Positions 1 to 12,840 of a stretch of DNA of 64,000 bases are shown piece after piece. Source of the DNA: Onchocerca volvulus (lineage: Eukaryota; Nematoda; Chromadorea; Rhabditida; Onchocercidae); contig HG738139.1 in assembly GCA_000499405.2 (NCBI GenBank), forward strand, positions 16,468,858 to 16,532,857, given 5' to 3'. Both the position numbers and the translations under genes were made by a program. The notes under the pieces are model-generated. The model did not search any database. It worked only from the letters and a program-made list of their open reading frames with translations, and was not told where the DNA came from. Each line of letters starts with the position of its first letter. Positions within the stretch are counted from its first letter, which is position 1.

Positions 1-683
1 AATTAAATTCTGATTTTTGTCCTTCCGCTACCGATAAAATTAATTCCTTTTGAGAATTTCATCAACTGAGTCACTTATCTATTATTTATTAGAAATTGTT
101 TTTATAATGGAAATTTATAAAATTTCGATAATGTAAAAATGTGAGAAAATATGGTGAAAAACATATCCTTACGGAACTGTGTAGGAAAACTTTCAAAGAT
201 GTTTCAAATTCGTTTCATTCTTCAAATATCCCACGAGATTTCGAGGAATCGATGATAGATGGATAAATGCAAAGACGAATGGATGAATGAATAAAAGATA
301 GATCATTGGCTCGAAACAGATTCAAATCCCAAAAACATGCAATTCCATGGATGAAAGATTTCATTTGTAAGATTTCAGATTTGCTTTCTAATGCTATAAG
401 ACTTTCTATCTCGCAGGCCAGTTCGAGCTAACAGTAGGAAGAGATATAGAAATGCAAGGCCTTGATTAGATTATTATCACAGATAATTCGACATGAGTGA
501 TCTAGCACTGACAGATATTCGGTCGTTTTTTAGTTCAAAATTGCCTTAGAAAAGATCAAAAATTGAATGAAAAATAAAGTTAAAATCGGTTATCATCGAT
601 TGAACACTCCATGAATTACTACGACCACCTTCTGTCTTTGCTGTCGTCTGTATGGATGGATGTATTGAGTGTGTTAGTCTATA

Positions 684-744
684 TTTGTGTGTGTGTGTGT
701 GTATGTGTGTGTGTGTGTGTATGTGTATGTGTGCATGTGTGTGT
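684..744. repeat. (TG)n microsatellite
   Basis: About 60 bases of TG dinucleotides, interrupted by a few TATG units, are seen directly. The repeat creates spurious Val/Cys and His/Thr reading frames on the two strands, and these should not be called as genes. Confidence 0.95.
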
Positions 745-3700
745 CGCATTCATGTTGATTAATAGCTGTTTACGGGGTGGTACCGAAAGAGATTACAAAA
801 TGTCCTCTTATCATGAAGAGCGACCAAATTCATGAACAACCCGCAAACATGCGCTGACAACATTTATGAATGCTATTAACCGGTGCTTTAGGAACTGAGC
901 CTTATTGCTGTTGAAGTTTAATTGAAATCAAAATTAGATATTCCCTTGGAATAAAATTAAAATCTATCCTTTCTATTCAGTTTTTAAAGTAATAAGAGAA
1001 CGATATGTTACAAAAAAGGCGGTACTGAAAATCATTTGGAAATGTTTTCATCAGAATTTAGGCAAATAATGTTTGCTTTACTTGTCTTTTTAGTTTGCAA
1101 CCCGAAATGTCCGTAACTCTTAATTCATTTCTATTGCTGAAATGTTGCTGTCTACAACAGTCACTGCTGTCATCATATCATTTTTATCCTCACATGTATG
1201 CATTACGGACAAAATCTTCCGTAATTTCAGCCATACAAAACAAACCGTTTGAATCTTTCAATTTCCTCTCAAGTTGTTTTTAGCAACCTTTTTGAAAAGT
1301 ATAGCGGCGGAATTCATTTCAAGACAATATTTTCATTATATGCATAATAACGATCCAAAATGTCAATGATACATATTTTGTTTGAAGTTGAAGGTACCAT
1401 CTATGGAAGATGAAAACGAAAATTTAAAGAAATATTTAAACAAATAGGAATTAATATTTTAAGAGAATAGTCTTCGAAAAACAATTTTTCTCTTAAAACT
1501 CTCATTTCTTTAAATCATTTTAATTAAACTGTAGAAAGATTGGATCTATAACCTATTTAAAATCAAACTTGGCCTGAAAAATGATCAATTTTTTATGATT
1601 CGTTTTAGATGGGCCGAAGAAAGGCAAATGGCGAACACATAAAATTGAAAGAAGGAGAAGTGGAGTAAAAGGATAAAAAGGGAAGATGGGTACCTTTGAC
1701 CTGAATAGGTATAAGTGGAGAAGCAGGTGTACAAAGTAATAGTTTAACGTTTTAAATATATTTGCACTACAATGTTTTGTTGAATAGGTAGACAACAGGT
1801 AGGAGCTTAGGGATTAGAACTGTTTATTGCTTTAAACGCTTGTAAATTAGCATCGTCAAACGATGACCATCACGTCGGACTTGCATGCTATTCAAATTTG
1901 AGCGCCAGTTAAATCATCTTTATTAATTGGTAAATGATGAAAGAATTTCATGATGTTTTGAATGACTTATTCAAATTACAAAGATTTCAGATCAATGTCT
2001 ATGTTTCGACAACAAATTTGTTTCAAATAATCCGGGGGATGATTAAAATCTCTAAACAATAGAACATAATTGAGAAAACTGAAATTTGATGTTAGTTCAT
2101 AATAATATTCCAGAGAAACTTGAAACCGTCGAGTAAAATTTTAGAAAGAATCTAGATACTTGCCAGTCACTCTTACATGATTAATTCCAAATTTAAGTAC
2201 TTTAGGTTTTCTGGAAAATTGAACTTTAATGTTATGTCAAACAAATAAATATAGTAGAAAGATTCAAGAGATAATGCCATTTCGGAGTTGATATCTTTAT
2301 GAAGCATACAATTCGTCTCTAGGGAAATGAATTTATTACTAGGTTTTCGAGAGATGTTTAGACAAGAGAATTCGACAAAAGAATTCGAAAGTTCATTCAT
2401 TTCAAAATATACACTGATTACAACGCTTTTTATTCAATGATACATCACAATGGCGAATCTCATCTCGATATTTATTTTTCATCTTTAAATTCGTGAATTG
2501 ATCACTAAAATTGGAGCCTGATTAGCTTTGCACCATTTGGAAAGCCTCACTTGGCCAAATCTCCTGCTATGATACTTCGGAAAGATAATGAAAAGAAGAA
2601 ATGATATGGTACGTGCTACAATGAGTCAAATATCTAGGATAATCCCTTATAATGAGCTATAACGATAAAGTCAATTTTAATGATTTCATCGGGTTTTTGA
2701 AGAAATAACTTACGTGAGTCAAGTCATCTCGGATTATGACTGATGCTATAATTGTTGGACTTACTCATTAATTGAGCATTTTACAATTTGACAGCAAAAG
2801 AAAATTAGCAAATGTAATTTTTTTGCACTAATCCTTCTTTCCTGCTCATCCTATCTCAAAATTGCCTGCATCCCTCTATTAGGTTGGATTATGGTACTCT
2901 CATGATTCCAATATCCCACCAAATCTTAGGAAATACATTCATATGAAACTGAAAAAAGAAATTATACTCTCATCACAAATAAATTGCAATTTAGATTTCA
3001 AATCGAGTGAATTTCTTTCTGGCAATCAACTTGAAAATTATTTGAAATAATTGAAAAACCTTAAGAATTGAAGTAAATGGAATATATTTACATAAATTTA
3101 TGCAAATCACAAATTTCAGAGAAATATTTTCAGGCTGAAAACAGTTACATATCTGAAATGATACTTGGCGATTAACACACGCTTATTATGATAATTAGGC
3201 AAGCTTTGAAATTTGAAAATGATTCGGCACTCTTTGTATCGACCCCCATTGTGCAGCTCAAGTTGTTCAGAAAAAGAAATTCTTTTTGATCAAAAAGGGA
3301 TCATCGACTTTCTGGACAAGATATAGATCTTGTCTACAGCAGTGTCCTTGCTGCCTTTCAAATGAAGTCGATCGGTTCTATTAAAGGTCAAAGATTGCAT
3401 AATGTATATCAGAAAGCTGTCTCTCTTACTGTTTATTTGAATGTGAATTTCTTGTCGTGATATACATGCATTTCTTAGTCACTTTAATTTCCGTTTTTAA
3501 TGGAAGATAATCTTTGCGACCAAATTTATTGCATAAATGGTCGAGTTGGGTGGAGAACTGATGAGATATTTCCATTTTTTTTTCCCATTCACACCCTCTA
3601 TAACGATAATCTTCAACTATTTTGAAAAGTTGTTTCTATTTAATCTCTTATAGGATGATTCATTTCTTGATTAAGAGAGAAGTGTTAAAGCTCTACTTTG

Positions 3701-6648
3701 AAATAAACTTGAAATTTAACTCGAAATAAAAAACAATGACTGATTGAATGTTAAATGTAAGAAGAAAATTTATAATAAAGTTCGCATCAATTGTCATAAC
3801 AATGATGAACGATCAACCGACAAATTTATGAAAAAAAAGAATGAAACGCTCGGATGATCTTTCGGTTACAGCATATTATCAAAGAAGAAGATTGCTATCT
3901 TCGGATCGGATATGCATATATTTAGCATATTATCGAATAAAGCGGGCCTGAAATGTCCGTTTACCCAAGGGATTGCCATAAACTCCTATAGGATAGATCA
4001 ATGAGTGGTTTCAGGATATGTTGATGGGATATGTAGTTGAAAGATAACAGGACAACGGAGATGAGCAAAATATCACTTAACATGTCACTATTATTCTTCA
4101 TCCTTAATGAGATTATAATTTAGCAGAGATAAGGGTTTTGAGAAGTTGTAGATCTCCATAGATGTACAGTATTTGGGATTGCTTTAGTCTTGAGAATTAT
4201 TAAATTTATTTAATCTTATCTAACCAAAAGTTATGAACTATAGCATAAAGGAAGACTATGTCAGATAGATAAGGCTATCAGCCACAAGGCTGCTGCGTAA
4301 TTCTCGTTAAAAACAAATCCTGAAATGTTATTTGAACAAATTTATCATGGGAAGAATTCCTCCGAACAGTCTCTGAGTTATTTAAAATAAGGCATGGCCA
4401 TCAATAGATATTGTATCATTCAATAATTCTTTACTTCTAGACTAATGGCTGCAAAAAGCTGATTGAACAATTTGACAGAATGAATGCTTCTGTCACTATT
4501 ATCTGTATGAATTATTCATACTTTAAGGTAGGCAAAAATAATTTTTTTTTTTCACATATTATTCAAATCGATTCAGCAAGATGACAAAGACAAAGAACAT
4601 GAGCCTAGTCTTTTAATGGGCTCTTTTATGAGTTTTTGAAATAGTGAGTTGAAAGGGTTCAATAAAGCATTAATAGAGCAATATATCATTTATTTTTATC
4701 CTGATACTAATTTTTATTTCTTCTCTAATAACTTTCAAAAATAATATGCGATTTCCAAATTTGAATAGGAAGCTGAAACATGGAAGCGATACAGTATACG
4801 GCAATATATTCTCTCAAATTTTATAGTGATAAAGTTCTGAGAATTTCTTGGTAACATAGTTTTCGAGATTCTAATGAACAGAAAATTCGATATTTCTTGG
4901 ATCAATAAAATAACAATGGAAACGATATTAACTAATAAATGAGAGTAAAGATAAACATTGAAAAAAAATGAGATAAAGGCGCAGGTGAAACACATGGATG
5001 AAATTTTGATCGGAATAAAGTAAAGGAAATCCAGTGTATCAGTATTTTCAATTTCCGTCAGAAAGTTCTTTTCTTCTTTTGAAACGAGTATGAGGATGAT
5101 TGATGATAATGCGGTTGGATATGAAGCAAGTGTAATGCATGTCACGCAACTGATAGCATCAGTTGATTTCTCGGTCCCACTAGAAATGTCACCATCTGTC
5201 GTCCACAACCATCATCTGACTAGAAGTCTTCACCAACTGGATATTAAATTCTATTGAAATCCGGCAGAAAATGTCAAAAGATAAATGGCAAAGATATAAA
5301 AGATTTTATTGATAATGAATGAATTTCGGGATGAGCATTGTTCGTCGCAAAATCGTCAAAAAAGTTTTGCTAGAAGAAATTCAGTTCTCAGCTCCTAAGC
5401 CAAAGATATGATCTATTCTTTTAGTTTCCAATATATATGTATATTTCAAAATTTTGATGTAAATTTACTAAAAACCGAGAGATGAAGTTATATCCAGCTA
5501 TAAGAAGTGTAAGGAGAATTTAGTGCGTTTCTAAGATTATAATAAAGTTGGATGATAAGGGATTAGCCAATCAGTAGCGATATGACAATGATTAAATTAG
5601 ACATTGCATGAGCTAATTGCTGTTCCCTGCGCAATAGGATGCTTGCATCAACCAATTGGTCCCGCTATCAAGATTCCGCATAAACTGATTATTGCTACTG
5701 AGAGTAGAGATTTTTTTTAATGTAATTAGTAAAAATAGAGATATAAAAGTTCAGATGATACAATGCTAACGGTGATATAGAATATTGAAGAAAGTTTCGA
5801 GTGATCGTTATGTCTCTCTCATTTCTATGATTGGGACTAAGCTGTTAAATTTTGAAGTTTTTAGCCAAAAAATTTGGTATTCATGTAATTACTAAATGCA
5901 AATAATGAATGACAAATGACATGAAATTTTATCACGTAATTGGAGTACTACACTAACTGATTGAAATCAAACTATTAAAGCTATCAACGGTTCGGATTAC
6001 ACTATTTGCTGGTATTTTGATATTGTTTATCTTCTATCATTGAATAATTGGTCGATAAAATCGATGCAATGGAATTATCCAGAGAAGGATCGAAGAAATT
6101 AATGGAGAACAAGAAGCAACTTTGCAGTTAATAATACCATAAAGAAATTTGAACGGTTCTCGAGTTTCGGATTCAGGTGGAAACAAAATCGGGCCATCCA
6201 ATCCTTGCCTTTTCTTATTGCTATGATATTTATCTACGATATAAATCTTCTATAATCGACGTGAAATTATTTTCTAAATTAGTGAATTAACAAATTAAAT
6301 AAGCCCCACAATCTAAAAGCAATTTTCATATTCATTCTAAGCTTATCATCTAGAAATGACACAATCAAAGAAACTTCTGATTTAAATTGAATTGTAATTC
6401 GATTTCGATCAGAAATCAATTATTGATAACTGGAATTAATGAAAAATTTGTACTTCACTTGACTGAAGCTCAAGTGAGGCATTGAATTGTGTACGAAATC
6501 TTAAGCCAAAATAAATTTAAGAAGTTGCTGGTGTAAATAGATTTTAAATAAACTTGCAGTTCACAACAAATAATCGCATAATTTTTGAAAAAAATAAAAT
6601 TTGAGGCGGAAAAAGTCATTCTTCTTTGAGTTAATCATTTCTCCCGAA

Positions 6649-6725
6649 GTACAAACTAAAAAAACTTATGACAGAAGTCTTCAATAAATAAAGTACAAAC
6701 TTTATGACATAGACTTCAATAAATT
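6649..6725. repeat. Imperfect tandem duplication, about 38 bp
   Basis: A unit containing AAGTACAAACT, then CTTATGACA, then ACTTCAATAAAT occurs twice head to tail. The copies differ by small indels. There is no coding potential. Confidence 0.75.
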
Positions 6726-8399
6726 TATTTGATTGTCCCATAACTCGAATAAAATTGAGCTGATAACAAAAGGTTTTGTAAATTATTACATGCTAATGAA
6801 AAAGATTCAGAAACTTCATAAAATCAAGAGATGCGGCGATAGAGCAGAGCAAAAATATTGCAATAGAATGGAAGAAAGATAGAAGTTTAATGTTGCACTT
6901 CAAAAGTAATCTTTTAATATCTGCAGAAAATCTACTTTAATATTTTTAAGATTTAAATTGAAAAATTTTCATTTGTTCGGATATATTTTGGTGTGTTTAA
7001 AAGATTTTGCTTCTACTGCACTGGGAATTTTATATGCAAATATATTTTTCATTAAAAAAATTTTCTTGAAATTCTTACCAAAGCATTATGTCCACCAAAT
7101 ATTTCATTAATAATATTTGTTTTTTACAAAATCTGAAACGCTGTAAAGTGTTTTTGAAGTACTGTACTCGAATTCCTCGCTATAATTTATACCGAAAGAG
7201 AATGAATATGAGAGATAGGAATTTATTCCAATGATCTATCATTTCATATTAGTTTCAGGACAATGTCAAAAACTTAATCATTGGAAAATAAGTAGGATAG
7301 AAAAAAATAATTTCAACCTCGATAACCATTACAATAGTTCCTCTCGAAATAAAACGAAAAACAAAAAAGTGTGGAACACATAATGAATAATTCTTAGCTC
7401 CTACTCATTATGCAACTTGCATTGATGTGAGAGGGGACAGTCCTTTCCTGAGTTAATATTACAAGGCAGTTATCATTACTCGTAGTGACTTTGATATGAT
7501 AGTATGTAAATGTTATCATCCAATGATTTCAGACTAATTGCTATATTCCTTTTTATTTATTCCTATAATTGCATTCCTCATTCAATTATTCACTGCTCAA
7601 TTATATTTAAATTTGCGATGTTCGATTATGTTTTTGCAAAGTTTATTTTCATTTTCTCATTTCTGTGTTTGCATTCTAATGAATATCAAAATAACAATCA
7701 TCCTTCATATGGTGATGAATTCATAAACTCAATGGTTTGTAAAAATAAATATTCAATAATAATTTTTCAGATTTATAATAATTTGAATTCTGTGCCGCAT
7801 TTATCTCTAAATGTTTTAGTGGATATGATTTCCTGATGAAAATGTCCTCGTCAAATGTATCGATATTATAAATGAAATTGAAACTCATATGCATAGAAAA
7901 ACTTATTCGAGCAGTAAAAGCGATGCATCATTCAATTTATTTTGAGCTGCAAAATCTGAAACAATTCGACAATTTTGTGTATCATATTTACGCTTATTTG
8001 AAAGACCATTTTGGTGGTTAACTGATTGCAGAAACAGCAATCTGGTAGACAAGTCTAGGAATAATCTTGGGATTTTGAAATCATTCCAATTTAAGGATAG
8101 AGAAAGAAGAGACTTACTAATAATGGTTCTATGATATGTAAATCATTTCATTCCCTAAGCTTTTCCCTCGAGATTTATTAACTTTGAAGAATCCATATAA
8201 ATTAATAAAAATGTGAATTTCACTCAGCGTTTTTAAGTGAGCCTTTTACTGAGACGTTTGCTCGTATCATTCTTATATTGCTAATCCCTTGGGTTGTGCA
8301 ACTATAGTTGTTTCTTTTCCCGAAGATTCATAATTCATACAAGAAGAAACTAGTAAATACCTGCCAAAAGTTTGCAGGAACATTCAGCAAGCACGTGTG

Positions 8400-9085
8400 C
8401 TGGTGTTATCAGCTTTAAATCTCCGAAAGTTCTTCACCGATTGCTTTCAAATCTTGATAAAACTTTGAATTTTTTTATTGATATACTTACTTTTCTCGCG
8501 TTTAAATTCCATGACAGATAAAAATAAGTTAGCGGACTGAATTTTTTGACCACCCTCTATATCACGCCTTCATGACCGGGCAGAATTTATTGATCACACC
8601 TTCATCAGCAGACTGAATTTATTGGCTACGCCTGCTTTCTGCATTTACCGCGCCAAATTCCTGCACTGTTCATTTTTACACAATGTTTCAAGCTCTTCAT
8701 CGATTGATTTGAAAACGTTATATTCGAATAGGCGTGTGTTTCCATATAGTTTCTACATAGATTCTATACAGACAAAACGCGTGCTTAAACTTTTTCATTT
8801 GTTATTTTGTGAAGAATGTAGTTGCGTCGCAGAAATGCCAAGATCTTATAGTGTTAAATAAAATATTTCGTTCAAGCAGTTTATGGATTATTTTTTTAAC
8901 TTCTAATATTAGGTCGTGTCTTGATTGCCTGCTCGTCCCACATTGTTCATTTTGACACAACCTTTTAAGTTCTTTATCGATTGATTTGAAATTTTGATAC
9001 AATGTTGCATTTAAATAGGCACGTGAAAGCATTTTTATAAATTTATTAGTATAATCTATGCACATAAAAAACTGTATATTTATTA
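8400..9085 (+). mobile_element. Three degenerate copies of a Helitron-associated repeat (family A)
   Basis: Three stretches, around 8420-8475, 8685-8790 and 8940-9075, share an ordered core. It runs: a TTCTTCACCGATTG-like block, then TTTGAAATTTTGATACAA-like sequence, then a GCATTTAAATAGGC-like block followed by a CGTG-rich step and a T-rich tail. Further copies lie on the opposite strand at about 11640-11790 and 13540-13620, next to Helitron protein fragments. That association suggests the repeat is a non-coding part of a Helitron or of a non-autonomous derivative. The copies differ by many substitutions, so they are old. No intact ends are seen here. Confidence 0.6.
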
Positions 9086-9443
9086 AATATTAATCTTCTT
9101 ACAGTGGTCCTAACTTCCATGTCAGCGTAATTTGAGAAGCTCATCACTTCTGTCGTCCTTTAGATGAGCTAGATAAATAAAGCTATGATTTTTGAGATCT
9201 AGAAGTATAATGAAACTGTTGCAATCATTTCCATAATAAAAAATTACACTTATATCACTATTTCATCTGTTTCTTGCAATTTTTTATCTTTAGCCATCTA
9301 TGCTTTAGCAAGCGCAATTTTAGACTTATGGCCTAATTAGCTTCGATGATCTTTCTCATCGATGTTTTTGCTACCATTGTTTTTACTGTTTGAAGATTGT
9401 TATCTAAAACCAGGCGTTACTAGTTTTCCCATACAGATACATC

Positions 9444-9446
<3 letters not shown>

Positions 9447-9485
<39 letters not shown>
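9447..9485. repeat. Poly(T) run of 39 bases
   Basis: An uninterrupted run of 39 T lies just before a copy of repeat family B. It could be an inverted poly(A) tail or plain slippage. Length in the assembly may be unreliable. Confidence 0.95.
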
Positions 9486-9487
<2 letters not shown>

Positions 9488-9499
9488 GTCTCTATAAGA

Positions 9500-9720
9500 A
9501 TAAACATGTTTTCCGCCAAAATGCTTCGATTAACAGATAAGCAGAATGATATTATCCAATCATGAGACCACATATTGGAGATCAGGAAAGGAGAAGGAGC
9601 CCCAAAAGGATTTGAAAGGTTCAGATTTTGGAGCAAATCAATTCGATTTCGACAATCATTCGGATTCAATGAATAGTTTAGTTCGGAGTTTCTACACCGA
9701 CGCAGAGACAAATTTACAAT
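9500..9720 (+). repeat. Dispersed repeat family B, copy 1
   Basis: This stretch has an ATGTTTTCCGCCAAAATGCT-like block, then GATAAGCAGAATGA, then TTGGAGATCAGGAAAGG, and ends near TTTCTACACCGACGCAGAGA. The same order of blocks recurs at about 53195-53330 on the + strand and at 12640-12840 on the - strand. The family is therefore interspersed. I cannot assign it to a known class; a Gag-like reading is possible but unproven. Confidence 0.6.
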
Positions 9721-10189
9721 GACTCAAATCGATGCAGCAATAGCAGTAAATTGTCAGTCAAGGAATCCTGTTCTTCTCTATAAGTGACAAAGGAAAGAAT
9801 AATCCATTGATCAATTTGCTTGGATATTCACAGAGAATTTCGCGGACAGTACTAGCACAATCGATCTGCTTTAGTTAATCGAAATAATACCATACAGAAG
9901 ATCAAACTAAGGTCGTCGTACTCTCAGAACGAAAGCATTGCGACGATTAATTGCAAATCAAACTGAGTAGTTAACGGGCATCAGCGAGCGGGCGAACAAG
10001 ACAAAAAATTACTCAAATGCAAACAGAGCGACGTGAAGCCAGATTTGAGATGCACAGTTGCGCGCACGTCGATTGTGTTCTGCAGCTTCAGATCTGCTTC
10101 ATTCTCAGTAGGATGAACACGAAAGCTCAAGAATAGCTGAAAAACGTCAACGAGAAACAGAAAATCAGCGTGAAACACGACTTCGTGTT

Positions 10190-11460
10190 CAGCAATTGCG
10201 CAATTATAATCACTTTGCATTCCGATATAACTCAGCTGATGATTATAGTTTGAGCCCGGATGTTCTCATCGACACTATGACTGAAGTGTGTCCATACTGC
10301 AAAGCTTTCAAATTTTGTGAAGAAACGAAAAGAATGTGTTGCGCCATCGGAAAATATAAACTGCTTCAACTTGGAGAACCATCAGAGCAGTTAAATACTT
10401 TGCTTGCCGAATACTGCTGATTCAAAGCAATTCATTTCTGTCATCAGGAAATACAACTCTTGCTTCCAAATGACATCGTTCGGCGCAGAAATCGTAAAAA
10501 AAAAAATTCAGAGAAAAGTCAAATTTATCATACAGCCGGCTTCCTACTTCTGTTGCCAGATGGTCAGCATAAATTCCTACAAATTTATTTCATCGATGAT
10601 AGCAATGATGAATCATACTGACATAGAAAGATCCGCTGTTTTCCAACTGCAACAACTTCTTCATGAAAAAAACAAATTGGTGTATTTGTTCAAAACGGCA
10701 ATTGACACGATGCCACCTGATACACACAAGATTGGTATTTATGCTGAAAAAACAGCTGCTGGAGAGCATATGCGAAGATTCAATACTCCAGTTATAGATG
10801 AAGTGGCAATTGTTATAGTAGAAGAACAATTCCAACCTATAGATATTGTTCTTCACGATCAATTGACATAAATTGCAGAAACTCATCGATACGAAGCTCT
10901 TTTTTTGAGATGGTCGATGAATATCACTTTAACGTTAAGACGATAAATCCAATCAGTGCCGAAGAAACAAGTAAGAAATGCAGCGGAATGAGCTATTATT
11001 CATATCGATTAATGATTCAAGAGAATAAGAACAATTACATTTTGAACTGCAGTCAGTTGTTTCACCAATATATCGTAGATATGTTGCAAAAATTGAAACA
11101 GAATGTTTGATATTCTCCGTTTGAATCAGACCAAGTTTCGCTCTGAAGAATACTTTCATTTGCGAGATGCAGTTGTAAATGACAGTAATACAACTAATGT
11201 TGGAAAACTAACGATTTTGCCGTCTTCATATACAGGCAGTCCATGTCATATGCATGAGTACGCTCAAGATGCAATTACATATGCTCGCCACTACGCGCTT
11301 TCAGACCTGTTCATTACATTCACATGCACTCCAGCTGGGATGATACAAAACCTCCTATTTCTTGGGCAGTAGTCGATGGATAGGCATGAAATCACAGACG
11401 TGTTTTCAGACCGAAATTGAAATCGCTGCTGGATTTCATGTTAAAAAATGAAGTGATCTA
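10190..11460 (+). pseudogene. Helitron Rep/helicase N-terminal region, broken by frameshifts
   Basis: Consecutive + strand segments in changing frames match the N-terminal part of Helitron rolling-circle transposases. In order they are: a Cys-rich segment with VCPYCKAFKF and MCC (about 10260-10350); the IRKYNSCFQMTSFGA block (about 10445-10490); a QIYHTAG and KFLQIYFIDD block in another frame (about 10520-10620); TAAGEHMRRFNTP (about 10750-10790); YHFNVKTINPIS with YYSYRLMIQE (about 10920-11030); and LTILPSSYTGSP followed by HMHEYAQDAITYARHY and DLFITFTC (about 11205-11335). At least four frame changes and several stops separate them, so no transposase can be made. The matching stops shortly after the FTC motif, before the HUH nuclease and helicase regions. 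This is established Helitron architecture; the age of the decay is inference. Confidence 0.9.
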
Positions 11461-11639
11461 AAATACGAAAACCAGACAATCTTTGTATTTACGCAGACAA
11501 TGGAACAACGAAAAATATTATATATCCACAAGCATTGCGAAATTAAATATACTAGAAACGTGCGCTTTCTTTGTTTTTCACTTGATCAGACTGAGCTCAG
11601 CAACGCATCTATATAAGAAGCATATGAAAATATGGCGTA

Positions 11640-11830
11640 TTTGAATGTAATATTGTGTCAAAATTTCAAACCATTGACAAGAACTTTCGGAGAATTTAGA
11701 TTTTGAACTAATATAGATAAAGCGCGTGTTTAAGAAATTTCGGAGATTTAAGATTTTAAAAAACGAATACTTACATTTTTATTCATATAGACTAGCAGAA
11801 CGGGCCATGCGGAGCGTTGCAGGGTACATC
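11640..11830 (-). mobile_element. Helitron-associated repeat (family A) copy with GC-rich terminal block
   Basis: On the minus strand this stretch has a GC-rich block (GTACCCTGCAACGCTCCGCA near 11825-11805) followed by TTCTGCTAGT. It then has two CTCCGAAA/TCTTAAATC segments and the family A core (GTTTGAAATTTTGACACAA, then a CATTCAAATACGCCAT block). A GC-rich block next to a CTAGT end resembles Helitron termini, although I see no clean hairpin. The orientation is opposite to the adjacent Rep fragment at 10190-11460, so it is probably not that fragment's own end. Confidence 0.5.
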
Positions 11831-12149
11831 CAGTATAAAAACAAATGAATCTCAGGAATTTATTAAAATGAAAAAAGACTGGTAGTTTGCACGATAGGAA
11901 AAAGCTATATGTATGGCTATTTAAAAGTATTTCTCAAGCAGTGCAAGAAATAGTATAGTAGAGCAGGAAGAGCTGAATTATTAAACTTCGAAAGTTATGA
12001 ATAGAAGTCGAATGAAGACGAAATACAAGAAATAGCCAAGATTATAACAGCAACTGACAAGCTGTAACAACTGATATTATCATTGGCTCTGAAAAGTTAG
12101 ACTTGATGCCAAATTCTTTTTGAATGATCAAGTTTATTTGATACTAGCT

Positions 12150-12405
12150 GGATCTGGCCTCACGAGCCAGGAAATTTAACAAGGGCAATAAAAATATTAA
12201 ACTTGAAATATGCTGTCATTACCTCCGTTGACCGTGATGATTTCTTAGATGGTGGCGCAAGTCAGTTTATAAAGTGTATAGAAGAAATTAGAAAGATTAC
12301 TCCAGAAACAACAATAGAAATTTTACTCCCAATTTTTTAAATAAAAAAGGTGCATTTGAAGCAATCGCTGTTGCATCACCTGATATCTATAACCACAATA
12401 TTGAA
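12150..12405 (+). pseudogene. Lipoyl synthase (LipA) fragment of bacterial (Wolbachia-like) type
   Basis: The frame beginning at the HEPGNL motif (about 12154) reads through [23 protein letters not shown] and TPETTIEIL. It then meets a stop caused by an apparent one-base deletion at about 12332. One frame over it continues NKKGAFEAIAV and SPDIYNHNIET to about 12404. These are consecutive conserved segments of the radical SAM enzyme lipoyl synthase, which inserts two sulfurs into protein-bound octanoate. The fragment covers only about 80-85 residues of a roughly 300-residue protein. The CxxxCxxC cluster region upstream and the C-terminal part are missing. There is no intron. Wording such as TSVDRDD and HNIET, and the lack of an intron, favour a Rickettsiales/Wolbachia source over the animal nuclear LIAS gene; that is inference without a search. 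It lies between Helitron remnants. Confidence 0.8.
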
Positions 12406-12639
12406 ACGCGCGTTGTCACGATAACGATTGGGTTGCTTCTTCTCGCTATTGTGATTCAGCTGGATGAGCAATAGATGTCGGAAAAGTTTTTTGCATCTTG
12501 TGTGACAAAGCCGAATTCTGTCGAGAAAGTTTTATTGATTGATGGAAGAGTGATTCTTCATATAAAACAATTATCAGAAAATATTCAGCAAGTTGATCAC
12601 TGGGTTATTTTTTTCTTCCTATGCTGTATCGGTGTAAGA

Positions 12640-12840
12640 ACCCGAATTTGAACTTGAACTCCGGTTCCAGTCCTGTCCTTCTAAGTCCTTTCGTTGCTCC
12701 TTCCATTTACCTGATCTCCATCTCGTGATCTCTTGATTGTTAGCCTCACTTTGTTTATTAATGAATTGAAGCGTTTTACCGATAAATATGTTGACATCTT
12801 TCGGCTTTCTCCGACAGAAAAGAAAGGAGAAAACGCACGT
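12640..12840 (-). repeat. Dispersed repeat family B, copy 2
   Basis: Read on the minus strand, this stretch shows CAACATATTTATCGGTAAAA, then AAACAAAGTGAGGCT, then GATGGAGATCAGGTAAATGG, then TTCTTACACCGATACAGCAT. These blocks follow the same order as in copy 1 at 9500-9720. It lies between the lipA fragment and the minus-strand Helitron helicase tail. Confidence 0.6.

Larger units (their letters stand above)
1..8380. other. Gene-poor AT-rich stretch
   Basis: I see no gene that I can support here. Reading frames are short and hydrophobic or low-complexity, as expected by chance in AT-rich DNA. The longest is on the minus strand at 4735-5208 (157 codons). It has one hydrophobic stretch but no recognisable domain, and I cannot place flanking exons around it. 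A (TG)n microsatellite and a short tandem duplication are listed separately. Distant exons, regulatory DNA or old decayed transposons could be present without being recognisable by eye. Confidence 0.5.

Noticed and set aside
546..835. Short frames on both strands rich in His/Thr or Cys/Val
   Set aside because: They are translations of the (TG)n microsatellite and carry no independent coding signal.
4735..5208. 157-codon minus-strand frame with a hydrophobic stretch
   Set aside because: No domain recognised, no clear splice partners, and frames of this size occur by chance in AT-rich DNA. Kept only as a note in the regional entry.
10590..11159. Minus-strand frames opposite the Helitron fragment
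   Set aside because: They are antisense shadows; the + strand frames carry the Helitron Rep-region motifs.
12406..12600. GC-richer stretch directly after the lipA fragment as further bacterial DNA
   Set aside because: Frames there are open for short distances, but I recognise no bacterial protein, so I ended the transfer at the NHNIET block.
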